Assembly: GCF_036802865.1 (NCBI RefSeq) | Contig: NZ_DAIRVK010000002.1 | Coordinates: 633,147-697,146, forward strand | Direction of reading: 5' to 3' | DNA length: 64,000 nucleotides | From: Sulfurospirillum sp036802865 | GTDB lineage: Bacteria > Campylobacterota > Campylobacteria > Campylobacterales > Sulfurospirillaceae | Shown: positions 32,078 through 40,088 of the stretch, one piece after another | How positions within the stretch are numbered: position 1 is the first letter of the stretch | Layout: each line of letters begins with the position of its first letter | The notes under the pieces: model-generated | Database searches by the model: none | What the model was told of the DNA's origin: nothing | Seen by the model: only the letters and a program-made list of their open reading frames with translations | Translations under genes and position numbers: made by a program

Positions 32078-32109
32078 TTTACATGTAAGGATTTTTCCTT
32101 ACATGTAAA
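32078..32109. repeat. Inverted pair of TTACATGTAA palindromes after htpG
   Basis: Two complete palindromes (32079-32088, 32099-32108) sit in a 13-bp perfect stem with a six-base AT-rich loop, ten bases after the htpG stop. No T-run follows on the + strand, so it is only a weak intrinsic terminator for htpG, but it mirrors the arrangement at 22457-22491. Confidence 0.8.
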
Positions 32110-32243
32110 AAAGAACTCCCCTTACCTCTCCAAGCTACATCAAACCTCCATTTTCATAGAATATTACACACGACTTCCAATGTTCGTAACATATGAGCAT
32201 AAAATACAGAAAGTTAAAAGCTTAGCCCTGACCCCTATTATTT

Positions 32244-32273
32244 TTGAGCATATTAGGCTGTTTTGTATATAAT
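32244..32273 (+). promoter_or_regulatory. Candidate promoter for the small membrane gene
   Basis: TTGAGC (32244-32249), an 18-base spacer and TATAAT (32268-32273) lie about 30 bases before the ATG. The remaining 135 bases back to the htpG hairpin show no gene. Confidence 0.5.
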
Positions 32274-32303
32274 GTTCATTGAATAAATAGTTAGGACGCA
32301 ATT

Positions 32304-32489
32304 ATGGATTTTCTAAAAAATATTTCAGTTAACTTACATGCTACAGGACCTGCAACTGTTATGACTGTTTGGTGTATTTGCATTACATTGCTAGGTTTAT
32401 ATGGGGATGGCGAGTTGGCTAATAGTGCCATAAAAATACTTTCATTTTTCGGTGGCATGGTTATGATAGCGCTTGCAAATAAAGCATGA
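32304..32489 (+). CDS. Small membrane protein of unknown function
   Basis: A 61-residue protein with AGGA upstream of its ATG. It has two predicted hydrophobic segments (about 18-34 and 44-58) separated by a short polar loop (YGDGELANS). I recognise no family. The gene begins 14 bases after a GTTAGGAC sequence and is followed ten bases after its stop by an attC-like inverted repeat, which is how integron gene cassettes look, although no integrase is near. It has its own promoter and a terminator hairpin. Expression and function are untested. Confidence 0.6.
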   Translation: MDFLKNISVNLHATGPATVMTVWCICITLLGLYGDGELANSAIKILSFFGGMVMIALANKA

Positions 32490-32498
32490 ACAAATTTT

Positions 32499-32589
32499 GC
32501 TCTAACAAATCAGAGGAGACCAATCAAAAACCCGCGAGCGGCTTTTTGATTGCTCATTTTAAACATTATGTAGAAAAAGGGGTTAGAGC
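32499..32589. repeat. attC-like inverted repeat (91 bp)
   Basis: GCTCTAAC (32499-32506) followed by AAAT pairs perfectly with GTTAGAGC (32582-32589), resembling the outer R boxes of an integron attC site; the size is within the attC range. The inner L boxes do not pair, and the core deviates from GTTRRRY, so this is a tentative label. Confidence 0.35.
32521..32552 (+). terminator. Terminator hairpin after the small membrane gene
   Basis: CAATCAAAAA pairs with TTTTTGATTG, with an inner CCGC/GCGG stem separated by one mismatch, and CTCATTTT follows. It lies inside the attC-like element. Confidence 0.65.
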
Positions 32590-32604
32590 TAAACTTTTAA
32601 CTTT

Positions 32605-32614
32605 TTACATGTAA
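32605..32614. repeat. TTACATGTAA palindrome forming the yyaL-like stop
   Basis: Exact copy in the third frame, possible only at a gene end: TAC ATG TAA (Tyr-Met-stop). Confidence 0.85.
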
Positions 32615-34341
32615 AGTGTCACTGCCCTCACCGCTTCGGGGTAGGCGTGAGCGTACTTTTGAATCCCTGAGCCAAAACTCTCTAACATATCCTTTGCACG
32701 AATAGATAGCGCTGTATCATCTTCCAACTTTGCTAATTCAAAAAGATTTTTAATCATCGTCGAAAGCGGGCTTTTGTAGCTGTTATCTTCCAAAACCGCT
32801 TTGGCACGGAAGGCTTTATCGGAAAGATACCACGTCTCTTCTTTATAAAATCTCTGCTCTGCTTCATGGCTGAGTTTCTTTGCCAATTCCAAGTAACGCA
32901 CCTCTTTAGTATGCGCATAACTGCGCAGTAAGGCTTCAATGACAAAGGCATAATCTTCAAGCAACGCTTCCACTTTCAAACTACCACCTAAGACGATTTG
33001 GTGGTACAAAACACCGTTTACATGTAAAGTTTTTAAGAGGGTATCGAGCACATTTTTTGCTTTTTCAATTTTACCTGCCTCATAAAGTGCTGTGATCATT
33101 AAAGCATTCCACGATGTCAAAATCTTCGTGTCAATAAACGGATACGCTACCTTTTGACGCTCTTGTTTTAAAATAGTAACGGCTTCATCGAAACGAGCAG
33201 GTTTTTCATTACATGTAATGACAGGATTGGTACTCTGGTGTTCAAAATTACCAAATTTTGTGATGCCAAAATAATCCATTACAGCTTTAGTCTCCACCTC
33301 ACTCAGACCTGCTTTTAAAAGCGTTTCTTTGGCTTCTTTAAATCCAAAAACAAAATATTTGCCCTCTTCGCCTTCAGAGTCTGCATCGCTAGCGCTGAGA
33401 TAGAGTCCCTCTTTTAAAAACCGCTCATCCATCGCTTCGATGGTTTTATCGACGACCTCATTAAACAATGGTTTTTGCGTGATTGTGTACAGTTTGGCAT
33501 AGACTTCAATCAGCTCAGCATTGGTGTACAACATCTTTTCAAAATGAGGAATCACCCAAGCCTCATCGACGCTGTAACGGTAAAATCCACCCTCTATCTG
33601 GTCATTGATGCCCCCTTGCGCCATCGCACTAAGCGCATCTTCACTCATATACAACGCTTCAAGATTTTTGGTTTGCACATAAATATCTAAAAGTGCGTTC
33701 CATGTCGAAGCATGCGGGAATTTTGGTGCACTTCCCACACCTTTGGAGACATCATCGTAACTTGCTTTGACATTGCTCACAAATGCTTCGACGACTGCAA
33801 TTTTATCAATGTGGCTCTTTTGTTCAAAACTACGCTCGTAATGCTTAATAGCCGCCTCAATACTCTGTGCACTCTTTTGAACTTCTTCATATTCATCATC
33901 GAATTTACCTTTAATGAAACTGGTCAATTCACGAAATCCCATGCGTCCCTGTGCACTCTGAGGTGGCAGATACGTTCCAGCGAAAATAACCTGCTGTGTT
34001 GGCGTCATAATGATGCTTAGAGGCCAACCACCGCTTCGTTTGGTAAGGAGATAATGCACGTCCTGATAGTATTTGTCAAGATCAGGCATCTCTTCACGAT
34101 CGACTTTGATGCTTACGTATGAATCATTAAGTAGTTTTGCACTCACGTCATCTTCAAATGTTTCGCGCTCCATTACATGGCACCAATGGCAGGTGCTATA
34201 GCCGATGGAAAGAAAAATGAGCTTATTTTCATCTTTGGCTTTAGCAAGGGCTTTATCACTCCATGCCATCCAATTGACGGGGTTATGTGCATGCTGAAGA
34301 AGGTAAGGAGAATCCTCGTGGATCAGTTCATTGCTGTGCAT
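32605..34341 (-). CDS. YyaL-like thioredoxin-domain protein (DUF255)
   Basis: A 578-residue protein of the YyaL/SPATA20 family: an N-terminal thioredoxin-like domain with the motif CHWCHVME (residues 46-53), then an alpha/alpha toroid resembling N-acyl-glucosamine epimerases. Relatives are about 670 residues, so this is shorter by about 90. The last codons TAC ATG TAA are part of a TTACATGTAA palindrome, and two more copies lie inside the gene (33018, 33209). TTAGGA precedes the ATG. It follows the rhodanese gene by nine bases, suggesting a thiol or sulfur-related pair. The biochemical role is not established. Confidence 0.85.
   Translation of the reverse strand: MHSNELIHEDSPYLLQHAHNPVNWMAWSDKALAKAKDENKLIFLSIGYSTCHWCHVMERETFEDDVSAKLLNDSYVSIKVDREEMPDLDKYYQDVHYLLTKRSGGWPLSIIMTPTQQVIFAGTYLPPQSAQGRMGFRELTSFIKGKFDDEYEEVQKSAQSIEAAIKHYERSFEQKSHIDKIAVVEAFVSNVKASYDDVSKGVGSAPKFPHASTWNALLDIYVQTKNLEALYMSEDALSAMAQGGINDQIEGGFYRYSVDEAWVIPHFEKMLYTNAELIEVYAKLYTITQKPLFNEVVDKTIEAMDERFLKEGLYLSASDADSEGEEGKYFVFGFKEAKETLLKAGLSEVETKAVMDYFGITKFGNFEHQSTNPVITCNEKPARFDEAVTILKQERQKVAYPFIDTKILTSWNALMITALYEAGKIEKAKNVLDTLLKTLHVNGVLYHQIVLGGSLKVEALLEDYAFVIEALLRSYAHTKEVRYLELAKKLSHEAEQRFYKEETWYLSDKAFRAKAVLEDNSYKSPLSTMIKNLFELAKLEDDTALSIRAKDMLESFGSGIQKYAHAYPEAVRAVTLYM
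33018..33027. repeat. TTACATGTAA palindrome within the yyaL-like gene
   Basis: Exact copy; read as Leu-His-Val. Confidence 0.85.
33209..33218. repeat. TTACATGTAA palindrome within the yyaL-like gene, second copy
   Basis: Exact copy, extended to CATTACATGTAATG; read as Thr-Cys. Confidence 0.85.
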
Positions 34342-34350
34342 GGCATCATC

Positions 34351-34743
34351 CTAAGGGTTATAAGGTGAAGGCGTATAGCCTTTAGTGACAAGAGATTTCA
34401 TCCCACCTTTAATGTTAACAACTTTATATCCTTGTTTGGAAAGGAGTTCTGAAACAGCGGCACTCCTACTTCCTGTTCGACAAATGAGTGCAAACTCAGT
34501 ATCTTTGCTCACATATTTGTCAAGCTCTTTCATAAACACTTCGGCGTCATAACGTCCTTGTTCGTCAAAGAAAGTTAGAGGAATAGCATTTTTTACCAAC
34601 CCTGTCTCTTTCCATTCAGGCATTGTTCGTATATCAATGATTTTAATGCCACTTTTAACCACTTCTTCACTTGCATCAACATGGCGCAGTTCTGCAAAAA
34701 GAAATGATGTGAAAAGTGATATAAGAAGTAAAATTTTGTACAT
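34351..34743 (-). CDS. Periplasmic rhodanese-like sulfurtransferase
   Basis: A 130-residue single-domain rhodanese with a signal peptide (residues 1-17, cleavage near LFA). The active-site loop CRTGSR (cysteine about 97) and the IDIRTMPEW and MKSLVTKGY segments are typical. Export suggests a role in periplasmic sulfur handling, fitting a sulfur-respiring lifestyle, but this is inference. It is upstream of and probably cotranscribed with the YyaL-like gene. Its ribosome site AGGAG is buried in a 7-bp hairpin, so translation may be regulated. Confidence 0.85.
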   Translation of the reverse strand: MYKILLLISLFTSFLFAELRHVDASEEVVKSGIKIIDIRTMPEWKETGLVKNAIPLTFFDEQGRYDAEVFMKELDKYVSKDTEFALICRTGSRSAAVSELLSKQGYKVVNIKGGMKSLVTKGYTPSPYNP

Positions 34744-34747
34744 AAGA

Positions 34748-34769
34748 AACTCCTGTCTTTTTAGGAGTT
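34748..34769 (-). promoter_or_regulatory. Hairpin masking the rhodanese ribosome binding site
   Basis: On the minus strand AACTCCT pairs perfectly with AGGAGTT; AGGAG is the Shine-Dalgarno site, six bases before the ATG. It could also be the terminator of the upstream helicase gene. Confidence 0.5.
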
Positions 34770-34805
34770 ATTCTATCTCTTTTAAGTTAGTAGAGTCTTT
34801 AAAAC

Positions 34806-36836
34806 TTAATGTACCATTCCCGCTTCAACTAAAAAGGGTGAATGGGTATAGCTGATTTTTTTGATTTTGTCATACTTTGCGTAAGAGAGAATGAGCATAT
34901 CTTTCGCGCGTGTGGTTGCAACATAAAAAAGACGTCGCTCTTCTTCAAGACTTCCACCTTTTTGCATCAACTTGCGATTTGGAAAACGCCCATCCATAAG
35001 GTCTATGACGTAAACTTCTTTAAATTCAAGTCCTTTGCTGGCATGAATGCTTAAAAGATTGACACCCTCACCTTCACTCATTTCGTTACTGCCAAGGGTC
35101 AGGGCATTGAGGAAACGCTCACTCGAAGCATAGCCACTTGCTAAATCTTTCAGCAAATGTCCTTTTCTAAAGATACGCGCTCTTGCTTCTTGTTTCATCT
35201 TATCATCCACACTACCATCTTTTTTAGTAGAACGTTTAACCGCTAATACTTCAGCGATGGCACTAAAGACTTCCGAACTTAAGACGTGGTTAATGAGACT
35301 TTGAGGCGTTTTAATGCGTATAGCATGCTTCATAAATTTATAAAAAGAGTGTAAAAACTTCGCACCATCTGTGGTAAGTTTTGGATGCTTTAATATAGGG
35401 CTGGAAAGAAAAAGCTCTTCAAAACCAAAATTGTAAAAACGACTGACACTACCAAGATCCATAATATCATCAAAGAGTCCTAATTGATGGTTCTTCGCCC
35501 GTTTTTTAAAAATATCTTCCACATCCTCTCTTGGATGAAAAAATCCTTGATAGATGTTACCATCCCCCAATTTAAAAAGCCCATCAAATAGCTCTTTTGA
35601 AAGCGAACTTCCCACACCTCTGGCGTATTCAAATGTATGAATAAACGCCATCATATCTTTAGGATTTACAACCACACCAACAAGATCAAGCATTCCTTTG
35701 ACTTCGGCTGAGTCAAAAAAGCTAATACCTCCTTTGCGTCTACAAGCAATTCCCTGTTCGCGAAGCGTTGCTTCAATACCGTCTGCGGTAGAGTTATTGC
35801 GAAAAATGACAGCAATGTCAGCAGGAGCATGCATTGAATGTTTAATGAGTGAAGCAATCGACTGATACTGAGAAAAAAGCTCATCGTAGATAAGAAGTTT
35901 TGGTGCTTCAAATGCACCATCGCGTGTTACTTCAAGCCTTTTTTCATAGAGCCTTGGATTTTTTTCAATCACGCGGTTTGCTAAAGATAAAATTTTATGC
36001 GAAGAGCGATAGTTCTTATTGAGTGTGAAAACATTTGCATTTGAATAGCGTGTTGCAAAAGAACCAATGATGTCGATGTTTGCACCATTAAACGCGTAAA
36101 TACTTTGGTCATAATCCCCCACGCAAAAAAGTGACTTTGAGCGAAATGCGTCAATGAGGGAACCTTGTAGTGTATTGGTATCTTGATACTCATCGATCAA
36201 AACTTCATCAAAACCAAGATCCTCAGTTGTTTTAAGTGTATCGCGCATGAGAATCAAAAGATCATTAAAATCAACATATCCGAACTCACGTTTTAAAGCT
36301 TGGAACTCCTCAAAAATATCTTCATAAATGTCAAAAAAAAGTCCATGCTCACTGTCATTTGACTCCAACCATTCTGAAAAAGTCTGCGTAACGGTGCTGT
36401 TTTGGTAAAGCGAAAACATATCGTACAAATATGCGGCACTGTAAGCTTTTGCACCAGAATCTATATGATCAAATCTGCGCCTATCGTGAATACTTTTAAG
36501 CAAAATTTTAAGATCTTTGGGTTGTTTGAGAACAATATTGCGTCCCAATTTTTTCAAAAGACGATAACTCACCGCATGGAACGTCCCTGATTCAATTTGT
36601 GAGGTGATATTTTTACCAAAGAAAACACCCACACGCTCCAACATTTCTGCTGCTGCTTTGTTGGTAAAGGTCAATAGTAAAATACGAGATGGCTGAACAC
36701 CTTGATTTAAAAGATGCGCAATACGTGCTACAATGGTCGAGGTTTTACCTGTTCCTGCACTGGCAATAATAAGATTATGTCCTGAGGGTGCAGTAGCAGC
36801 ACTTTTTTGCTCAGCATTGAGTCGACTAAGAGGCAT
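34806..36836 (-). CDS. UvrD/Rep-family DNA helicase
   Basis: A 676-residue superfamily 1A 3'-5' helicase. Motif I is ASAGTGKTSTI, Ia TFTNKAAAEM, II VLIDEYQDTN, III VGDYDQSIYAF, IV LNKNYRSS, V SIHASKGLEF and VI VATTRAKDML. All key residues are present. It is shorter than UvrD (about 720) and lacks a long C-terminal tail. In Campylobacterota such a gene is usually annotated as uvrD or rep. It is a single gene 60 bases upstream of the rhodanese gene. A role in repair or replication restart is expected. Confidence 0.9.
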   Translation of the reverse strand: MPLSRLNAEQKSAATAPSGHNLIIASAGTGKTSTIVARIAHLLNQGVQPSRILLLTFTNKAAAEMLERVGVFFGKNITSQIESGTFHAVSYRLLKKLGRNIVLKQPKDLKILLKSIHDRRRFDHIDSGAKAYSAAYLYDMFSLYQNSTVTQTFSEWLESNDSEHGLFFDIYEDIFEEFQALKREFGYVDFNDLLILMRDTLKTTEDLGFDEVLIDEYQDTNTLQGSLIDAFRSKSLFCVGDYDQSIYAFNGANIDIIGSFATRYSNANVFTLNKNYRSSHKILSLANRVIEKNPRLYEKRLEVTRDGAFEAPKLLIYDELFSQYQSIASLIKHSMHAPADIAVIFRNNSTADGIEATLREQGIACRRKGGISFFDSAEVKGMLDLVGVVVNPKDMMAFIHTFEYARGVGSSLSKELFDGLFKLGDGNIYQGFFHPREDVEDIFKKRAKNHQLGLFDDIMDLGSVSRFYNFGFEELFLSSPILKHPKLTTDGAKFLHSFYKFMKHAIRIKTPQSLINHVLSSEVFSAIAEVLAVKRSTKKDGSVDDKMKQEARARIFRKGHLLKDLASGYASSERFLNALTLGSNEMSEGEGVNLLSIHASKGLEFKEVYVIDLMDGRFPNRKLMQKGGSLEEERRLFYVATTRAKDMLILSYAKYDKIKKISYTHSPFLVEAGMVH

Positions 36837-36904
36837 TGAGTTCCTAAAGTAAAAAAATTAGAGGTGGGATTGTAGTAAAAAAGACCCTAAAACAAAGTAA
36901 AGAT

Positions 36905-37441
36905 TTACAGATACCAATGACGTTTTATCAACTTCCCATCTTTATTTTCGTCGATAAAAACTTTTTTAGGATCATCATCAGAGAGCCACAAAGTATAGTT
37001 AAGATCAGGTGTTTTGATCTCAATACGCTTTTCAACAACTTCGTAGTTACCTTTAGAAAGTTGTTCAAATACACGAGAGAGCACATGATTGGTGCGAGGA
37101 AGTTTTAACTCTTTGAGATTAATAGTATCATGCATAAATTGATAAATGAGCTTTTTTTGAAGCACTAACGTTGCAAAGTAAGAACCACTTTCACGATACT
37201 CTTTAGTACTGATAAGATTTTTAGAGATATTACCTAAAATATTGATGGAGTCTATCTTGGCACATGCATCACCAATGGCAACTAAAATTTGTTCATTTTT
37301 ATCGCTTTTAAGGACAAATCCAGCACCATCATTGCAAACTTTTTCAAAATTTTTCGCCTCATAATCTCTTAAAACATCGTTATACGAATAAGCGTACATG
37401 TAACTGCTAAAAAGACCCAATAATGCTAAAACTACTCTCAT
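36905..37441 (-). CDS. Exported protein of unknown function, last gene of the ExeA-like ATPase operon
   Basis: A 178-residue protein with a signal peptide (cleavage near SYMYAYSY, about residue 18) and two cysteines at about 38 and 59 likely to form a disulfide in the periplasm. The region FVLKSDKNEQILVAIGDACAKIDSI reads like a helical repeat. It overlaps the preceding membrane gene by four bases (ATGA), so the three genes form one operon. I do not recognise the family. Context with an ExeA-like ATPase suggests a part in an envelope-spanning assembly, possibly a pilus or DNA-uptake complex. Confidence 0.65.
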   Translation of the reverse strand: MRVVLALLGLFSSYMYAYSYNDVLRDYEAKNFEKVCNDGAGFVLKSDKNEQILVAIGDACAKIDSINILGNISKNLISTKEYRESGSYFATLVLQKKLIYQFMHDTINLKELKLPRTNHVLSRVFEQLSKGNYEVVEKRIEIKTPDLNYTLWLSDDDPKKVFIDENKDGKLIKRHWYL

Positions 37442-38070
37442 TCTTGTCCTTTGTAAACGTTTAGAAGTTCTTGTACTTCTGTAGAATTAATATAGCTTAA
37501 AAAGAGTTCTAAAGACCTTATAGCTTCAGCGCGATCACCTAGAGAAAACTTCGCTTTAGCATATAATATCCACGGCTTTTCAGAACGCGAATTGTATTTA
37601 CTCGTCTCTTTCGCCCAGATAATCACATCGCCATACGATTGTCGCCCAAAATAAAAATAGGCCAAGGCATAGGCATTATCAAAATTTTGTACTGCATTAA
37701 AACTTTTGAGTAACTGCGTTTCTTCACTTAATGCTTTTGTCTCATTAACCGAAAATTTAGTATCACTCTTATAAATACGTGGCGCCAAGAAAAGGAGCTC
37801 CTCTTCTGGCATTTGTGGCGCTATGATTTTTTCAGGTACCGTAACATTACTTTCATTTTTATCACTTGACGATGCTTGAGTTTCAACAACCAAAGGTGCA
37901 ATAATAGGTTTTTCAGCAGTAAGTGGTTCTTGTGCGTGTGGATACATCCAATAATAACTTCCAAAACCAATGAGAAATAAAGATGTTATGATGAAAACCA
38001 TGCGAATAATGCGTACTTTTTTAAGCCTTGCGCAACGTCGTTCTAACTCTTCAAAACGACTATTTGTCAT
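37438..38070 (-). CDS. Single-pass membrane protein with periplasmic repeat region
   Basis: A 210-residue protein starting at ATG 38070, inside the end of the ATPase gene. It has a short cytoplasmic basic segment (LERRCARLKKVR), one helix (about 20-40), a proline and acid rich linker (about 45-100), and a C-terminal helical part with tetratricopeptide-like spacing (ALAYFYFGRQSYGDVI, then KPWILYAKAKFSLGDRAEAI). The layout of ATPase, bitopic TPR protein and periplasmic protein recalls mshM-mshN or the ctsP-ctsX pair of Campylobacter transformation; sequence identity to either cannot be shown here. Confidence 0.65.
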   Translation of the reverse strand: MTNSRFEELERRCARLKKVRIIRMVFIITSLFLIGFGSYYWMYPHAQEPLTAEKPIIAPLVVETQASSSDKNESNVTVPEKIIAPQMPEEELLFLAPRIYKSDTKFSVNETKALSEETQLLKSFNAVQNFDNAYALAYFYFGRQSYGDVIIWAKETSKYNSRSEKPWILYAKAKFSLGDRAEAIRSLELFLSYINSTEVQELLNVYKGQE

Positions 38071-38860
38071 CAATAAGTCCTATATCAAGGGCTGCCATAG
38101 TTAGAAGACAACTGTTGAGTTTACGGTATTTTGAAAGACCTTTTTTTTGCGTATAATCCAATAGTTTCATCAGCGTATAAAGAAACTTTTTAATCATTCT
38201 AAAATTACCTTTAGCATATCGACCAATAACCCGAGCCTCATTTTTTGTAAACATCGCGCTAATTTCATTATGCGTATGTCCTTTAAAGAGTGTTTGAATA
38301 TAACGCAAAATTTCATTTTCTTCAAGATTTCCATACTCAATAACCAATTTTGAACGGGTTTTAAACTGCTTTTTTTCAAGCAATGCCATGCCTTCTTCTT
38401 TGTGCATAGCAAAGACAAATTGAAAAAGTTTTGTGTCGCTTAAAATGCGAATAAACTCGAAATGATCATAACTTAAAAGCTGTGCCTCATCGATAAAAAT
38501 CGTACAAAGTGTTTCAGCGTACATATCCAAAAGTTCATCCATAAACTCGCCTTGACTTTTGTTTTTGTGAAAAAACATATTGCGATTTTCATAGAGTAAT
38601 CTTATAAGATCGCACGAATCAAAAAAAGGATATTCAATTAAAATACTTGATGAAGGTTCTGTAGCTTCTTGATGCATCACTCGCATCATATGACTTTTAC
38701 CAACACCAGACTCACCAAGAATAAAAATCAGGGGAACAGTAGCGTCACCAATAGCATTTTTGAGATTGGTATGAGCAATTTCAGAACTGATACTGTCAAA
38801 ATAAAACGAAGGGTCAACCGTGTCTTTAAAAAACTCTTTAGCAGCTTCAAAATCTTTCAT
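38060..38860 (-). CDS. ExeA/MshM-like AAA ATPase
   Basis: A 266-residue cytoplasmic ATPase starting at ATG 38860 after AAAGAG (a TTG 15 bases earlier lacks a good site). Walker A is GESGVGKS (about residue 48), Walker B is TIFIDEAQLL (about 132-141), followed by a sensor-1-like HKEEGM region and a C-terminal lid helix bundle. The DEAQ form is typical of ExeA/MshM ATPases used in type II secretion and pilus systems, and of phage MuB-like proteins. It overlaps the next gene by 11 bases. The partner system is not in the window, so the role is inferred. Confidence 0.75.
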   Translation of the reverse strand: MKDFEAAKEFFKDTVDPSFYFDSISSEIAHTNLKNAIGDATVPLIFILGESGVGKSHMMRVMHQEATEPSSSILIEYPFFDSCDLIRLLYENRNMFFHKNKSQGEFMDELLDMYAETLCTIFIDEAQLLSYDHFEFIRILSDTKLFQFVFAMHKEEGMALLEKKQFKTRSKLVIEYGNLEENEILRYIQTLFKGHTHNEISAMFTKNEARVIGRYAKGNFRMIKKFLYTLMKLLDYTQKKGLSKYRKLNSCLLTMAALDIGLIDDK

Positions 38861-38947
38861 TATGACTCTTTGCAAGCGGTTGCTTTGATTTATTTTATTT
38901 TATCATATTCTTTGATAGTTATGAGATTTAATATGCAAAGATAATGT

Positions 38948-39451
38948 TTAAAAATTAACAGCATTTTCTTCAGGAATCAGTGAGCGTTTTGGTAGTGGTG
39001 GCGCTAGATTGAGCTGTTGCGATTGCTGTTGTTGTCTTGGAGCACTGTTTTGTTGTTGCTGTTGTTGAAAAGCACCCTCTTTTTTCATCGCTTCAACGAT
39101 CTCTTGCGTTGTTGGATTGGTTTTGACGGTTAATTCTTTAATATAGACCGAATCGATCACTAGCCCATGTGTTTTTTTTGCATAGGCAATAATAGTTGAT
39201 TTTAAAAGCTCTTTACCTCGAGAGGTAACAAGATCTTCGGCAAAATAACTTCCAATAACAATATTGAGCGCATCGACTACTTTATGCTCGCTTTTTTTAA
39301 CATCATTACCTTCAAAGACCAAACCAACGGTTACTTCTACAGGTTTTTTATCGGACTTTGCAAAGACATTGGCTTTGAAATGCTCTACCACCAATGTCTC
39401 AGCAAATACACTTACATGTAAAAATAACAATGCTGTTAAAACGCGTTTCAT
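38948..39451 (-). CDS. Exported FliL-like protein with glutamine-rich tail
   Basis: A 167-residue protein starting at ATG 39451 with AAAGG upstream; the longer frame upstream lies inside the preceding gene. It has a signal peptide (MKRVLTALLFLHVSVFA), a domain whose pattern (RGKELLKSTIIAYAKK followed by IDSVYIKELTVK) resembles the periplasmic part of FliL, then a tail with glutamine runs and prolines. A TTACATGTAA lies within the signal peptide (Leu-His-Val). Unlike FliL it has no retained membrane helix. It may act at the flagellar motor, but no flagellar gene is close. Confidence 0.6.
   Translation of the reverse strand: MKRVLTALLFLHVSVFAETLVVEHFKANVFAKSDKKPVEVTVGLVFEGNDVKKSEHKVVDALNIVIGSYFAEDLVTSRGKELLKSTIIAYAKKTHGLVIDSVYIKELTVKTNPTTQEIVEAMKKEGAFQQQQQQNSAPRQQQQSQQLNLAPPLPKRSLIPEENAVNF
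39412..39421. repeat. TTACATGTAA palindrome within the FliL-like gene
   Basis: Exact copy in the signal peptide; read as Leu-His-Val. Confidence 0.85.
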
Positions 39452-39461
39452 TTGAGCCTTT

Positions 39462-39974
39462 TTAAACGGATGTATCCAGCACATTTCCGCCAAGTTCTTT
39501 GATCCTAGCGTCAACTTTTTCCAGTGCTTTTTGCATCGTAGTATAACTAATTTCAGGTAATTTTCCACCCCAAACTTTTTCAGCTTCGCTAAAACCTTGA
39601 AGCATGCCAGAGCGTCCTGCTTGAAGTTTTGAGAGGTCGTCTCCCGCACCATTTACCACAAAATCAGCAATTCTAGCACTCGTTTGAGAAATACCGAAAA
39701 AACCATCATCGGCAACCAAAGCCTTCGCTTCATCTTGGCTCAATTCACCAATAGGCTTTCCACTGTAACCAATATCAGCAAGACGAAATGTGCTTGCTTG
39801 TTCGCCTAATGTTGCGCTAGACTGCTCCATCATCTGCTTTTGGTATGCAGCAAAATACGCATTGGTAATCTCTTTGCCACTGAGCTTCTTTTCCTGTGCA
39901 TCATTCAGACTAATCGTAGATTTTGTACTGTACGTTTTACTTGACGTACTTTCATAATTGACATTAAGATCCAT
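39462..39974 (-). CDS. Conserved Campylobacterota protein of unknown function
   Basis: A 170-residue soluble protein starting at ATG 39974, preceded by AAGGGGG. The N-terminal third is low complexity (serine and threonine rich). The C-terminal part has the striking conserved block GFFGISQTS, DFVVNGAGDD, GFSEAEKVWGGKLPEISY. I recall this family in Campylobacterota and related bacteria, sometimes labelled hydrogenase-4 component G, a name not supported by the context: no hydrogenase genes are near. The next gene downstream is the FliL-like gene, ten bases away, probably in one operon. Confidence 0.65.
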   Translation of the reverse strand: MDLNVNYESTSSKTYSTKSTISLNDAQEKKLSGKEITNAYFAAYQKQMMEQSSATLGEQASTFRLADIGYSGKPIGELSQDEAKALVADDGFFGISQTSARIADFVVNGAGDDLSKLQAGRSGMLQGFSEAEKVWGGKLPEISYTTMQKALEKVDARIKELGGNVLDTSV

Positions 39975-40074
39975 AAGTTGCCCCCTTAGTTTCATCTCAA
40001 TTTTGACACGCTTTTAAAGTAACACTAGGTTCTCTTCGGCAGAGAGCCCACGCACCCTTGTGCTTTACTTTTCT

Positions 40075-40084
40075 TTACATGTAA
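40075..40084. repeat. TTACATGTAA palindrome after the PIF1-like helicase gene
   Basis: Exact copy in the gap a few bases after the stop. Confidence 0.85.
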
Positions 40085-40088
40085 ATCG

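Noticed and set aside
32070..32110. Classic intrinsic terminator of htpG
   Set aside because: The stem is strong, but an A-run, not a T-run, follows on the + strand, so I list it as a palindrome pair only.
39462..39974. Hydrogenase-4 component G
   Set aside because: The name is used for this family in some annotations, as I recall, but there are no hydrogenase genes nearby and no metal or iron-sulfur motif in the protein.
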